A stretch of 64,000 bases of DNA from Taudactylus pleione (taxonomy: Eukaryota; Chordata; Amphibia; Anura; Myobatrachidae): positions 5,641,501-5,705,500 of the forward strand of contig JAUIMM010000636.1 of the NCBI GenBank assembly GCA_031769625.1, written 5' to 3'. Positions 12,001 through 21,925 of the stretch are shown here, one piece after another. Every line of letters begins with the position of its first letter. Position 1 is the first letter of the stretch. The notes beneath the pieces were generated by a model that did no database searches, was not told the DNA's origin, and was given only the letters and a program-made list of their open reading frames with translations. A program made the position numbers and the translations under genes.

Positions 12001-12101
12001 CTTATCGGTCTACTAGGTGGTTTTAATTTATCTTTTTATGCATATATCATAGTAGCCACTAAGATTTTTAAGATTTATTGTGTTTATTTGCACCTTTTTG
12101 T

Positions 12102-12144
12102 CCTGAAGTAAGGTGTACATAAAAACACCTAAAACGTTGATACC
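12102..12144 (+). other. Degenerate hammerhead-like core (copy B)
   Basis: CCTGAAGTA is followed by a 6-base stem AGGTGT/ACACCT, then AAAACGTTGATACC. The order fits CUGANGA, helix II, GAAAC. It lies just upstream of the minus-strand PLE but on the opposite strand, which would fit an inverted pLTR piece. Box positions are degenerate (CTGAAGT, AAAA). Confidence 0.35.
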
Positions 12145-13059
12145 TGCCTGATGTTGTTCTAGTACATTTGTTGAAAGCCGTGGAGTGCCGCCCTTACATC
12201 GTATGTGCATTTGGAAAAGAACTTTCCCGGGAGGGCACCCAGGTATTGTGTGTATTTATTTGTGGAGTGCCGGTCTACTGTCTTACTATCTATATAATAT
12301 ATAATCTTAATGCCGTGAGAGGACTAGACCTAATGACTTGGAGTCTGGCCCTGCCCCGCATCTGCGGCAAGTTGCATCTTCTATCTGGGCTCCTCCTCCC
12401 TATCGGAGACGAGAATATAAAACAAGTTTGGTTAGTATAATTTAAAGTAAGACATTTAAAATTAAACAAATATATCGTCATGAAATGATATTGATTGTGA
12501 TGCACTACAGCAGCAGTTCTCAAACTGTGGGTCGTGACCCCAAAGTTGGTTCGTGGCCATCTCAGCTTGGGATTGCGACTCACATGGGGTCAGGTTGATG
12601 ACTCCTCTGATCTCTCAGCCAGTGATCTGAGGAGAGTGAAACCAGTTGGTCTGTTATTTCAGACTCCTCTGATCACTGGCTGAGAGATCCAAGGTGTCAC
12701 TAGGCAGCCCCGCCCCCACCCCAGTGCTCAGCGTCTCCTGTCCTCCTGCTCAGCAGCAGAAACTGAGACACAGGTAGCAAGCATCAGCAGCAGACAGACC
12801 CAGAGGAGCCATCTGCCGGACTCTCTCTGCAGTCTGTGCAGATGTTCTTAAGTAAGTGCAGACTGGGGGCCGCAGCTGCCAGGGTGGGGGGACACAGAAT
12901 GTGTCATGATTGCTGTGGAGGGGGAAGAAACATCAGCAGGGGAGCATGAGGAATGAGGGGAGTGCTGAGCACAGACCCCATGGGGCAACAAGGGAGCACA
13001 TAGTGTGGGAACTGGAGGGGGGAAACAGAAAATAAACTAATTTATTAAAAACCCATTGC

Positions 13060-14055
13060 CTCCCCCCTGTCATCCACCACCTACCCCCCGAAACGCACTG
13101 ACCCCTCTGTCTATCTCACTTACTGCCTCCCCGTCACCCAATCACCCCTGCCACCCTCTGTCTCCCCCTGTCACCCACTGCCTTCTATGTCACCCTTAGC
13201 CCCCCGCTGCCTCCCAGTCACCCACTGTCTTTCCTGCCATCCTCTGGCTGTCTCTGCCACCCTTTGCTGCTCCTTGCCACCCACTGCCTCTCTCTGTCAC
13301 CACTTCCTCCCCTGTCACCCACTGCTTCTTGCTGCCTTTCACTGCCTCCTCCTGCAACCCACTCCCTTTTCCTGTCATCCACTCCTTCTCCCTGCCACCC
13401 ACTGCCTCTCTGTCACCCATAGACACCCTCTGCCTCCCCCTGTCATCCACTGCTTCTTGCTGCCTTTCACTGCCTCCTCCTGCAACCCACTCCCTTTTCC
13501 TGTCATCCACTGCTTCTCCCTGCCACCCACTGCCTCTCTGTCACCCATAGACACCCTCTGCCTCCCCCTGTCACCCACTGTTCCTCCCTATTACCTACTG
13601 CCTCCTACATCACCTATTGCCTCTGTCTCCCCCTCTGACACTATCTGCCTCCCTCGTCACCCTCTGGTTCTCCCTGTTACCCACTGCTTCCTATGTCACC
13701 CTTTGCCTCCCACCGCCTCCCCAGTCACCCACTGTCTCCCCTGCCACCCTATGCCTCTCCCTGCCACCCTATGCTGCTCCTTGCCAGCATCTGCCACTCC
13801 CTGCCTCTCCAGCACCTTCTGACACACTGCCTCCCCATCACCCACAGCTTCTCCCTATTAGCCCCTGCCTCCTACATCACCTATTGCCTCCCCAGTCACC
13901 CTCTGCCTTTCCATGCCACCCTCTGCCTCACCCTCTACCACCATCTTCATCACCCCTGTCACCCTCTGTTTCACCCTGTTACTCACAGCTTCTCCCTGTT
14001 ATCCACTGCCTCCTGCGTCACCCTTTGCCTCACCAGTAACCCACTGTCTCCTCTG
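13060..14055. repeat. Pyrimidine-rich minisatellite within the hAT element
   Basis: Irregular copies of CACCCACTGCCTCCCCCTGT on the plus strand. A higher-order duplication of 128 bases lies at 13320-13447 and 13448-13575, with one difference noticed. The 211-residue open frame at 13187-13822 and its partners are low-complexity Pro/Ser/His/Cys translations of the repeat and are not regarded as genes. Confidence 0.85.
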
Positions 14056-14334
14056 ACAGAGCAGTAACTAGACTTTTTGGTGCCCTGTGCCAGAAAGAGC
14101 ATTGGCGCCCCCCTCATTTTTCATAGGTACATAATATACCCCAAAAAGTGAAATTGCCTCATGGGGAAGGGCCAGGGAAGAGATAGGGGAGGCCAGGAGA
14201 TGCTGGGGATGAAATAAGAGGAAACTGCGAGTAAGAAGAATGATAAACAGATATTTGAGAGGTCCAAACAGCGCCCCCTGCCCTGTGGTGCCCTGTGCGA
14301 TGGCACCGGCCGCACTATCCTAGCTACGGCCCTG
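14056..14334. mobile_element. MITE with CAGGGCCGTAGCTAG-type ends, copy 2
   Basis: Begins near GACAGAGCAGTAACTAGAC and ends CCTAGCTACGGCCCTG. Nearly collinear with 2727-3013. It sits inside the pyrimidine minisatellite of the hAT element. 'TCTCCTC' is present on both sides and may be the target duplication, although the host repeat makes this uncertain. Confidence 0.7.
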
Positions 14335-14594
14335 TCTCCTCAGTCACTCTCTGCCTCACCTTGCAGGGACAGGGGCTTTGAAAATAGCTCGTCCCCGCAA
14401 TGTGTAAAAAATTTAATGATTGCATAATCGGACACCTCACAGTTTTGTGTCTCCATAGTGTTACTGTGCATGAGCGGTCTGCTGACCACACGTGTGGCAG
14501 TCATTCTGCAGTAACATGCTAAGGTCCTGTAATAATTTTTATTGTTAGACGGGGTCCCAGAGCAAGTTTGAGAACCCCTGCACTACAGCATATA

Positions 14595-14801
14595 GGGCCA
14601 AATGTAATAGGGTGTCTGTTTTAGTAACAATACAAACTCGCACCTTCTCGCATTCTTTAAAGGTGTGAGTTTGTGGTGTTACTCACAAATTCAATAGCCT
14701 GCAAACTTTTCAGCTCGAGGCTACTCCATTTGCGAATTTAGGCAAGTTGTTCCCTAGTTAAACTGACAACTTTTAATGCGACTACCTGCACCATTTGGCC
14801 C
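14595..14801. mobile_element. Short MITE related to the giant palindrome
   Basis: Begins GGGCCAAATGTAATAGGGTG and ends CACCATTTGGCCC. The subterminal GTCTGTTTTAGTAAC and ACTCGCACCTT blocks match the ends of 4417-7139. It starts six bases after the hAT target duplication. Confidence 0.7.
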
Positions 14802-15400
14802 ATGGTGTTGGACTAGATCAGCACGAAAGTGTCCCAATAATTATTTTAAAAATGTTAACAAGTATGCACCACTGAAAGTGAATGGTAAAGGACTGGGCCC
14901 TATGCTACCAGTGAGTTTAAACTGCCGATTTTCTTTTATTGCTTTACTTAAAATTGAAAGGAAAAAATGATTGACAGGATGGGTAATTTTCAGGTGAGCT
15001 GTATAGGGATCTGCTTTCCCCGGAAGATAAGCAGTTCTCTAACTTTACTCTGTGGTTAAACTTTTATTTAAGGTTATAAGAGCTACTGCAAAAATAAGCG
15101 CATCATCTTTCTCTATGTAAATGGTTCCAGGTGGATTTACCAGACAGTCACTTTTATGTTAAAGTATGACCTTTCTAACTGATTGTTCAACTTTATGAGG
15201 CTCTGTTTGGTAATTTGCTAAGACTTATGGACTCCTCTAGGTGTCTTCTGTCACAATCCCTGTAGAGAACAGATAACTGATTGTTGCTTTTCAAAGCTAC
15301 AGTAGCCTTGTTTTGTATACTTTTAGTGATTTACTTTGCATTGACTTATATTCTTTACCTGGTTCTAGAGGATAGGAGACACATTTCTTATCTCACTCTA
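14802..15400. other. Gene-free stretch
   Basis: Unrecognised AT-rich sequence; short frames only. Confidence 0.4.
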
Positions 15401-17844
15401 AGGGCCGTATTAAATTTGGAGGGAAAAGCCGTTCTCTACTTCATTTTCGCCGATTTCACTTCTACCCGTATTAAAGTTTAGCGTCTCTTTGCCGGTGCGA
15501 TAACGCAATGCAGTGTAATAGGCGTAAATGTTTAGCCTATGAATACCCGGTGGGAAAAAAGTGCAGAATTGGGGTTTTGAGGTGCGGAAACCACTCTGCA
15601 CCCTTTGCAAGGTTCGCAAAATACGCGCTATAGCGCGTTTTTACGCGCTATAGGGAGTTGTGGACCCGATTTTCCGATTTTAAAACTCAGGAACCACTGT
15701 GTGGGGGTATGCTGCATGCAGCAGGCTATCACCGCCGGCGGCACCTCAGTCAACGCTGTGTGGTGTCCCCTCTCCCAATGTGACCAGTCAGTTAGACACC
15801 GGCCGGCCCACCACGCTCAGACCTCCAGACTGTCTGGCCACGCCCACCACCCGGGAGCAGCAGCAACGAGCCAGCATCTCCTTCCTGCATTCCCCCTGTA
15901 ACTAGGTCAGACTCGGAGAGCGGCTGCACAAGTGTAATAGCGGGAGCTGCACCCAGGGCCGCCAGGTGTGTTTGGGGGACCTGCACATGGGGAGGGGGAT
16001 TTGCCGTGCGGGTGTCCATACACGCCGGCCCGGCAGCATGGAGTGTCTTCTGTGACAGGCAGCCTAGCGGACCATCAGATTGGCTGCCTGTCACTACAAT
16101 GCGCCGGCCGTGTAGAGCTCAGTGTGGTGAGCAGGGAATGTCCAGAGACTGCTCACCACACCGATGTACAGTGCTGCAGAGCCGACTGAAAGCTCCTCGC
16201 AGCCAGTGCACTGTAATGACAGGCAGCCGATCCGATGTCACTGCTGCCATGCCCTGGGGAGTATGGAGAGCTGCCCCCAATACTGTGTGTCTGTCCAGTG
16301 CCCCAGCCCCCAATGTGTGCCCTCTGCGTCAGCCCCCAATGTGTGCCCTCTGCGTCAGCCCCCAATGTGTGCCTTTGCGTCAGCCCCCAATATGTGCCCC
16401 TGCATCAGCCCCCAATGTGTGCCTCTTTCCAGTGTCCCAGTTCCCATGTGTGCCTCTGCATCATCCCCCAATGTGTGTCTCTGTCCAGTGCCCCAGCCCC
16501 CAATGTGTCTCTGTCCAGTGCCCCAGCCCCCAATGTGTGTCTGTCCAGTGTCCCATCTCCCAATGTGTCTCTGTCCAGTGTCCCAGCCCCCAATGTGTTT
16601 CGCTGTCCAATGCCCCAGTCCCCATGTGTGCCTCTGCCCCAGTCCCCATGTGTGCCTCTGCCCACCCAGCCTTTGTGAGCATCTGCCCGCTTCACCCTAT
16701 CTGTGTGCCTCTGATTGTGGAGCCCTACTTGTTTCATTTATACTGGTCCTACATATTCTGATGTAAGCCTGCCTGCACCCACAGTGCTGCATCTTTTGTA
16801 GTTTGGCAGCGCTGGACTTTTCCATGTGATTCATATGCAGTCTGATCTTGGCATGACCCAGATGCGGTGACATGACGTCACGTATTCCGCCTCCAGCTAC
16901 AGTGATGCAGTGACATAGCACTGCAGACGGCAGTGCAATGAAGTTGAATCAATGTGTTTATATTTTCTACCTGTGGGGGCCAATGTGTTTGTATTTTTTC
17001 TATCCTATCGGGGCCAATGTGTATGTTTTTTCCTTCATGTGGGGCAAATGTGTTGTTTTTTTCCTACTGGGGCAAATGTGGTGTCTTTATCCTGCTACAT
17101 GCTTCATGGGATTTAGATGGGACCCAGAAAATGTCAGGTAGGACCCTGATTTTTTAAAGTGAGGGGTCCCTGGGACCCATATTTTTTTTTTTGGCTCACC
17201 GCGATCACTGCTTTGTACACCCCCCTTGACACAAACTGCGTCAAAAAATGCATTAAAAAAACACAAAGGACACCCCAAAAAAACACTTTGAAAATGTGGG
17301 CGGAGAAATTTGAAATGGGGGTACAAATTAAAAAACTAGCAAAATAGCCTTTGGGGGGGTCTGCAAGTATGGGGAGTTTTTTTTGCAGGTGCTTGCTGAA
17401 GGTGTGTTTTTTGGTGCAATTTAAAGGTTGATTTTAGTGATTTGGAACTATGCTTGCACCCATCTTCATGTACCCCAAATTTGATGAATACTTATTTTGG
17501 ACAAAAAAAGTTGCTAAATGCTATTCTTCACCACTCTCCCAAAGACGCTAAAGTGCTCCTATTGAGACCATTTAAAGAACCCAAATACCTTTAGCAGGGC
17601 TAATCGGGGTACCCATAGTGAACCCCCATGTCAGAGCATTTTTGCGGCGGTGTCAGGCTGATTTCCCCAAAAACGACACGACTTTTAGCCGATTTTGTGT
17701 TTGCTGGGTCCCGTTTTCGCCAATTTTGAATTGAATACGGGGATACGCTGGGACGCGCGCGATTAGTTTTCGACGGCAAAACCTCTGATTAGGGCAAAGT
17801 CCGGCAACTGACTTTTCACCTCAATTGAATTGAATACGGCCCTC
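15401..17844. mobile_element. 2.4-kb element with GGGCCGTATTCAATT-type ends
   Basis: The left end GGGCCGTATTAAATTT and the reverse complement of the right end, AGGGCCGTATTCAATTCA, form inverted repeats. A further end of this type is at 42716. The interior holds a minisatellite (16290-16680), a palindrome ACGCGCTATAGCGCGT near 15625, and a block (17130-17205, including GGCTCACCGCGATCACTG) found inverted at 43287. No transposase is seen. The 251-, 200- and 147-residue frames at 16006-16766 are translations of the minisatellite. Confidence 0.55.
16290..16680. repeat. Minisatellite CCCCCAATGTGTGCCTCTG
   Basis: About fifteen degenerate units combining CCCCAATGTGTGCC with TCTGTCCAGTGCCCCAGC in variable order. 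Overlapping open frames on both strands translate to CVPLRQPPM- or WGLGHWTET-like tandem peptides and are not genes. Confidence 0.8.
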
Positions 17845-18124
17845 AGTCTTTGTTCTCAGTCAAGATTCTGAATTATTTATGAGGTTTTCAAAGTGTATAT
17901 CAAAATGGAGAAATTGCAGAATACGGTCTATTTTTTTTTTCTACTTTTTCCATTTTCAAACAGAGCAATATTAGAGTGTTCTTGTTCTGTTAACACTATA
18001 AATTCCGAGAGATATAGTGATATTAAAAAACCACATGCAATCACCAATGTTCACTCTAATGAACAACATCTGAGACAAAAAATCATCATTTTGTAATATA
18101 CTCTCGAACCATGTTTCGGAAAAA

Positions 18125-18922
18125 AAGATGCACAAGCAAAACTCTTAGAGCTATGTGTGCAAATGCCAGAGCATAGCTGATAAAATCTCTGAACTAATTG
18201 CAATAATGACAAGGGATGAACTTGATATTGCAGCAATTACAGAGTCATGGTGTAATGAAAATTATGACTGGGACATAGCTATACCAGGCTATACTCTATT
18301 TAGAAAGGACAGAATGGGGAGGATTGGAGGAGGAGTAGCTATGTATGTGAAAAACAGCATAAATGCTACTATAATACAAAATGTTGAAGCAACAACTGAG
18401 GCCCTTTGGGTGACTATAGAAACGGGGGACAAGGACATAATTCGCACTGGGGTGATCTATAGACCACCTGGACAAGGACAGGAACTGAGTAAGTACCTTT
18501 TGCAGGGCATTACTAGAATGGCTTTAAAGGGAGAGGTCGTAATCATGGGAGACTTTAATTTACCTGATGTAAACTGGGAGGTGTCTGCTGCAAGTTCCTT
18601 TTAGAAGTGGTGACTTTCTAAATTCCCTACAAAGGAGCATCTCTCAAACAATTGGTGAGGAAGCCCATTCGCAAAAATGCTATTCTGCACTTGATACTCA
18701 CAAATGGTGACAGAATATCGGATGTAAATGTTGGTGAGAACCTAGGATCCAGTGATCACCAAGCAGTATGGTTTAGCATAAACATGCTTGGGAAAGGCAT
18801 AAGAATATTCTTGAGAGACGTAAGGAGCAAATAGCGTTGAAGTTGCCTAAAGAATACATGAAAAGGGGCAGACTAGATGGACCGTGGTTCTTATCTGCTG
18901 TCAAATTCTATGTTTCTATGTA
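18125..18922 (+). pseudogene. CR1/L2-type LINE remnant: endonuclease joined to 3' end
   Basis: The translated sequence from 18155 shows an apurinic-endonuclease domain: DELDIAAITESWCNE, then RKDRMGRIGGGVAMYVKN, then GVIYRPPGQ, then VVIMGDFNLPDVNW. After a frameshift near 18602, HLILTNGDRISDV and NLGSSDHQAVWF follow (18680-18775). These are the conserved blocks of CR1/L2/Rex endonucleases. No reverse transcriptase follows. The coding text runs within about 40 bases into the usual LINE 3' end (GGGCAGACTAGATGG near 18866, ending TCTATGTTTCTATG at 18907-18920). It is therefore an internal-deletion derivative of a few kilobases, inactive on its own but able to be recognised by a partner LINE if its 3' end is intact. 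Confidence 0.82.
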
Positions 18923-18949
18923 ATTCATACACGCTTGCACCTATTTTTT

Positions 18950-19913
18950 GCTCACTTGATGTTCCCCCTTAGCTGTAAAAATAAAAAGAATAGTATTTTA
19001 GTGATCACTGCTGGGCGCCGATCATGAAAGAGGGCACAACCATTATTATAGGGGGCGTGCCCAGCACTCACAGAGATGATGGGCAGCCCCAAGCCCTGCG
19101 GTGAGTGTGCAAGCGACACCCTCCACCCTTTCCCCTCCCGCGGGCTGCACTGACACCCGAGACCATGGTAATTCTGACATTCTGCACCTGACACAGGCAG
19201 GTGCAATGTCCTATGGTGCGCCGATAGTGTGTCTTTGTACGCATATCGGCAGATTTGTGCCTCATCCGGTGGGTGTCTCAATAGGAGGCCTATCAGCTGC
19301 AGCAGTAGCATAAAGTCGTCCTCTTCTGAAACAACCCTATATGTGTTTGCCAAATCCCAAACCATGTGCGTATAATAACAGTGCGGTGTACAGCAAACTG
19401 ATGGTTTTCAACCAATAACTTGTTTGTATTTGAAACATTTCTTACAACATTTTTGACCCTGGCCACAACCAAGGTTATTCCCGCGACTGACCCGGATACG
19501 CTGCAGTCTGAAAGGTGCAACTCAGAAAGGAGCTGAATGGCCAAAATTGCAAGTCTCGTCGCACACAGTGAGTACTCAAGCTGCGTAGGGAATCGCTTTG
19601 GATAATTTATGCACGCTTATGCAATGACGTTTAAACAGTCAGGCACGTCTACGTTTCTCCCCATCACCACCACCAAACGCTCACGACCTGTCACTTACTC
19701 TGCGATGGATTCCTATCTGCGTGCGTGATTGCAGCGCCCGTGCAATGCGGTGCATGCGCAATGGCTAACTATTGCTCGATCTGTGTATGTAGTTGCAATT
19801 GCGATCCTTGCTGAATCAGGCCCACAGTACAGCGCAGATTGCTCTTACTAACACTCAGGTGATGAGATTTAAAAAACTGATCTGGATAGTTTTTTTTAGG
19901 AAATTTATATTGA
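18950..19913. other. Gene-free stretch with a MITE end
   Basis: Unrecognised sequence; 'CTGAATCAGGCCCA' near 19811 resembles the terminal motif of the four-copy GGCCTGATTCAGA MITE family, but its partner end was not found. The 137-residue minus-strand frame (18952-19365) has no recognisable domain. Confidence 0.35.
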
Positions 19914-20301
19914 TTAGTGTTAGGGGTAAATTTACTAAGATGGGAGTTCTATTAAGTGATGTTGCCCATAGCAACCAATCAGATTCCAGGTATTCTCTTC
20001 TAGAACAGGGATGGGAACCTCAGGCTCGGGGGCCGTATAATGCCCCTGGTATCATTTGGTCTGGCCCTCTGAGCCTTTTCCTGCTAGCCCAGAATGGCAC
20101 CCTGCAGCCAGAATCAATGTAGCAGTGCCGCCTGGAGCGTCCTTAGGAGCTTCAGACTGTCACACCACTGCCCTTACAGCTCCCCGGAGCATCCTCAGGA
20201 TGCTCCAGGCATTGCTGTAATAACCGGTGATTGTGGTCCCGCCCCATGTGACATCATATGGAGGGAGCGTGGCTTGCACTGGGCACGCAAATAATATTAT
20301 A

Positions 20302-21477
20302 TATATCACTCCCAGCTTTGCTAATTTATTTATGGGTCAATGGGAGAAAAATTTAATTTATGACAACAGCCCATATAAGGACAATGTCATATTTTACAAA
20401 AGATATATTGATGACATTTTAATAATCTGGGAGGAAATGGAAGAGGTTTTTAACTCGTATTGCTACTAATAATATGAATTTGAAGTTCACACATAAAATG
20501 GATATCTGCTCCATTGAATTTCTGGATCTAATACTAATAGGAGAAGGGAATGGAATAACTACAAAGAACTTCATCAAGGGAGTGGACACAAACAGTTATT
20601 TGCACTACAAGAGTGGACATTTGAAAAAATGGAGGGACAATATACCATATTCGCAATTCTACAGAATAAAAAGAAACTGCAGTACCATCAATGCGTGTGA
20701 AGAACAAATTAAATTATATACGGAAAGATTCAAGTCTAAAGAATACCTGGAGAAATTACTAAGTGAAGCCGCCACTATTACTAGTAACTTGGAAAGAGCT
20801 ACACTTCTGGAGTATAAGGACAAGAAGAAACAAGGATGACGTGATACCGTTTATCACGACATATAATGATCATTATACAAAGATTAAAAAGGCCCTGACT
20901 AAACATTGGAAGATTTTGTTAATGGACCCAGTACTAAGAGGTATCCTTCCTCCAAGACCTCCTATTGTGTTTAAGAAAGCTCGCAGTTTGAAGGAGATAC
21001 TAGCACCAAGCATGACCAGGACCATAACGACACTAGGAAAAGGATCACTGCCGAAGTGCCTAGGATGATACAAATGTGGGAAATGCAATATCTGCAAATA
21101 TGTACACCCAATAAGGAGGAAATTCTCGGATTCCAATAGCACTAAAGAATACAAAATTAAACAAAACATGAATTGTAATTCTACATCCATTATTTATTTA
21201 TTTATTTATTGGAGTGCTGATGCGCGACCAAATATGTCGTATTAAGAACATCAAAAATAAGGTAGAAGGATACGCAGTCTCCAAACATTTTAAATTGTAT
21301 CATAACTCAGACCCAGAGGAATTGACTTTTAAAGCCATTGAACAAGTGACAATGGGAGAAAGAGGAGGTGACCTGGCCAAGAAACTTTCACAACGCGAAA
21401 TGTATTGGATCTTTGAATTAAGAACTATGGTTCCAGAAGGATTTAATGATGGCTATGAAATTGCACCTTTTTTATGA
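20302..21477 (+). pseudogene. PLE reverse transcriptase / GIY-YIG endonuclease remnant
   Basis: The order of motifs is PSFANLFMGQWE (conserved block before the active site), then FYKRYIDDILIIW, with the catalytic YIDD intact, at 20397-20430. After a frameshift near 20468 come the thumb-like region IEFLDLIL, YLHYKSGHLKKWRDNIPYSQF and RIKRNCS. A second frameshift near 20830 leads to ILPPRPPIVFKKARSLKEIL and the Cys motif KCGKCNICKY (21073-21100). Expected next is the GIY-YIG strand; instead a TTTA microsatellite (21188-21210) occupies the site and the GIY motif is lost. The C-terminal endonuclease part resumes in another frame (EGYAVSKHFKLYH, then LSQREMYWIFELRT with the conserved E, then PEGFNDGYEI) and stops at 21477. 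The copy is therefore dead in several places. Confidence 0.82.
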
Positions 21478-21541
21478 ACTAAACTGGATACCTGAGGACT
21501 ATAACATCTGGATCAACCTAGGTAACTATACCCAATTAGCT

Positions 21542-21657
21542 GTCTACAGCCATACCTACCTCTCAACGCCCAATCTCGTCTGATCTTGGAAGCTAGGAGT
21601 GGTTGGGCCCGGATAGTACTTGGATGGGAGACCCTTTAGTCTGGGTGCTGTAGTTTA
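21542..21657 (+). pseudogene. 5S rRNA-derived module 1
   Basis: The order GTCTACAGCCATACC, CCAATCTCGTCTGATCTTGG, AAGCTAGGAGTGGTTGGGCC, TAGTACTTGGATGGGAGACC and CTGGGTGCTGTAG follows eukaryotic 5S rRNA along its whole length of about 116 bases. The C-box text of the internal promoter is unchanged. Box A is altered (AGCTAGGAGTGGTTG). The 5' and 3' ends can still pair (CTACAGC with GCTGTAG). It is not an ordinary 5S gene: it is embedded in a Penelope-like element and lacks a T-run terminator directly after the module. Confidence 0.85.
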
Positions 21658-21810
21658 GTCTTTCTGGAGGTATACAAAAGCCTTGGTTTGAAAGTAAGAT
21701 GAATATGAAGAAACACAATCATAGAATAAGTGACAACTGGATCACCTTCATTCAAACAATGCAAGAATTATCCTTTGGGAAAAGAACTGAGGTAAGTATA
21801 CCCAGTAGAT

Positions 21811-21925
21811 ATCTACAGCCATACCTACTTCTCTACGCCCAATCTCGTCCGATTTTGGAAGCTAAGAGTTGTTGGGCTCGAGTAGTACTTGGATGGGTGA
21901 CCTCCTAGGAAGTCCAAGTAAGTTT
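21811..21925 (+). pseudogene. 5S rRNA-derived module 2
   Basis: Collinear with module 1 and with 5S rRNA: ATCTACAGCCATACC, CCAATCTCGTCCGATTTTGG, AAGCTAAGAGTTGTTGGGC, TAGTACTTGGATGGGTGACC. One base in the C-box region differs (GGGTGACC). The 3' end has diverged (TCCAAGTAAG), so the terminal stem is lost. Confidence 0.8.

Larger units (their letters stand above)
12511..14580. mobile_element. 2.07-kb non-autonomous hAT element
   Basis: Starts CAGCAGTTCTCAAACTGTGG and ends CAAGTTTGAGAACCCCTG. It is flanked by a perfect 8-bp direct duplication, CACTACAG, at 12503-12510 and 14581-14588, the size expected of hAT. The TTCTCAAAC ends are those of many vertebrate hAT families. No transposase is present. 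Inside are a 19-base inverted pair (GATCTCTCAGCCAGTGATC near 12610 and its complement near 12669), a pyrimidine-rich minisatellite (13060-14055) and a nested MITE (14056-14334). Confidence 0.88.

Noticed and set aside
13187..14067. Open frames of up to 211 residues rich in Pro, Ser, Cys and His
   Set aside because: They are translations of a pyrimidine minisatellite, overlap in several frames and both strands, and have no domain or splice context.
16006..16766. Open frames of 251, 200 and 147 residues
   Set aside because: They translate the CCCCAATGTGTGCC minisatellite in all three frames. No single frame is favoured.
21542..21925. Two functional 5S rRNA genes
   Set aside because: Box A and other positions are altered, the second copy lost its terminal stem, and both are inside a retroelement. 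Treated as 5S-derived modules.
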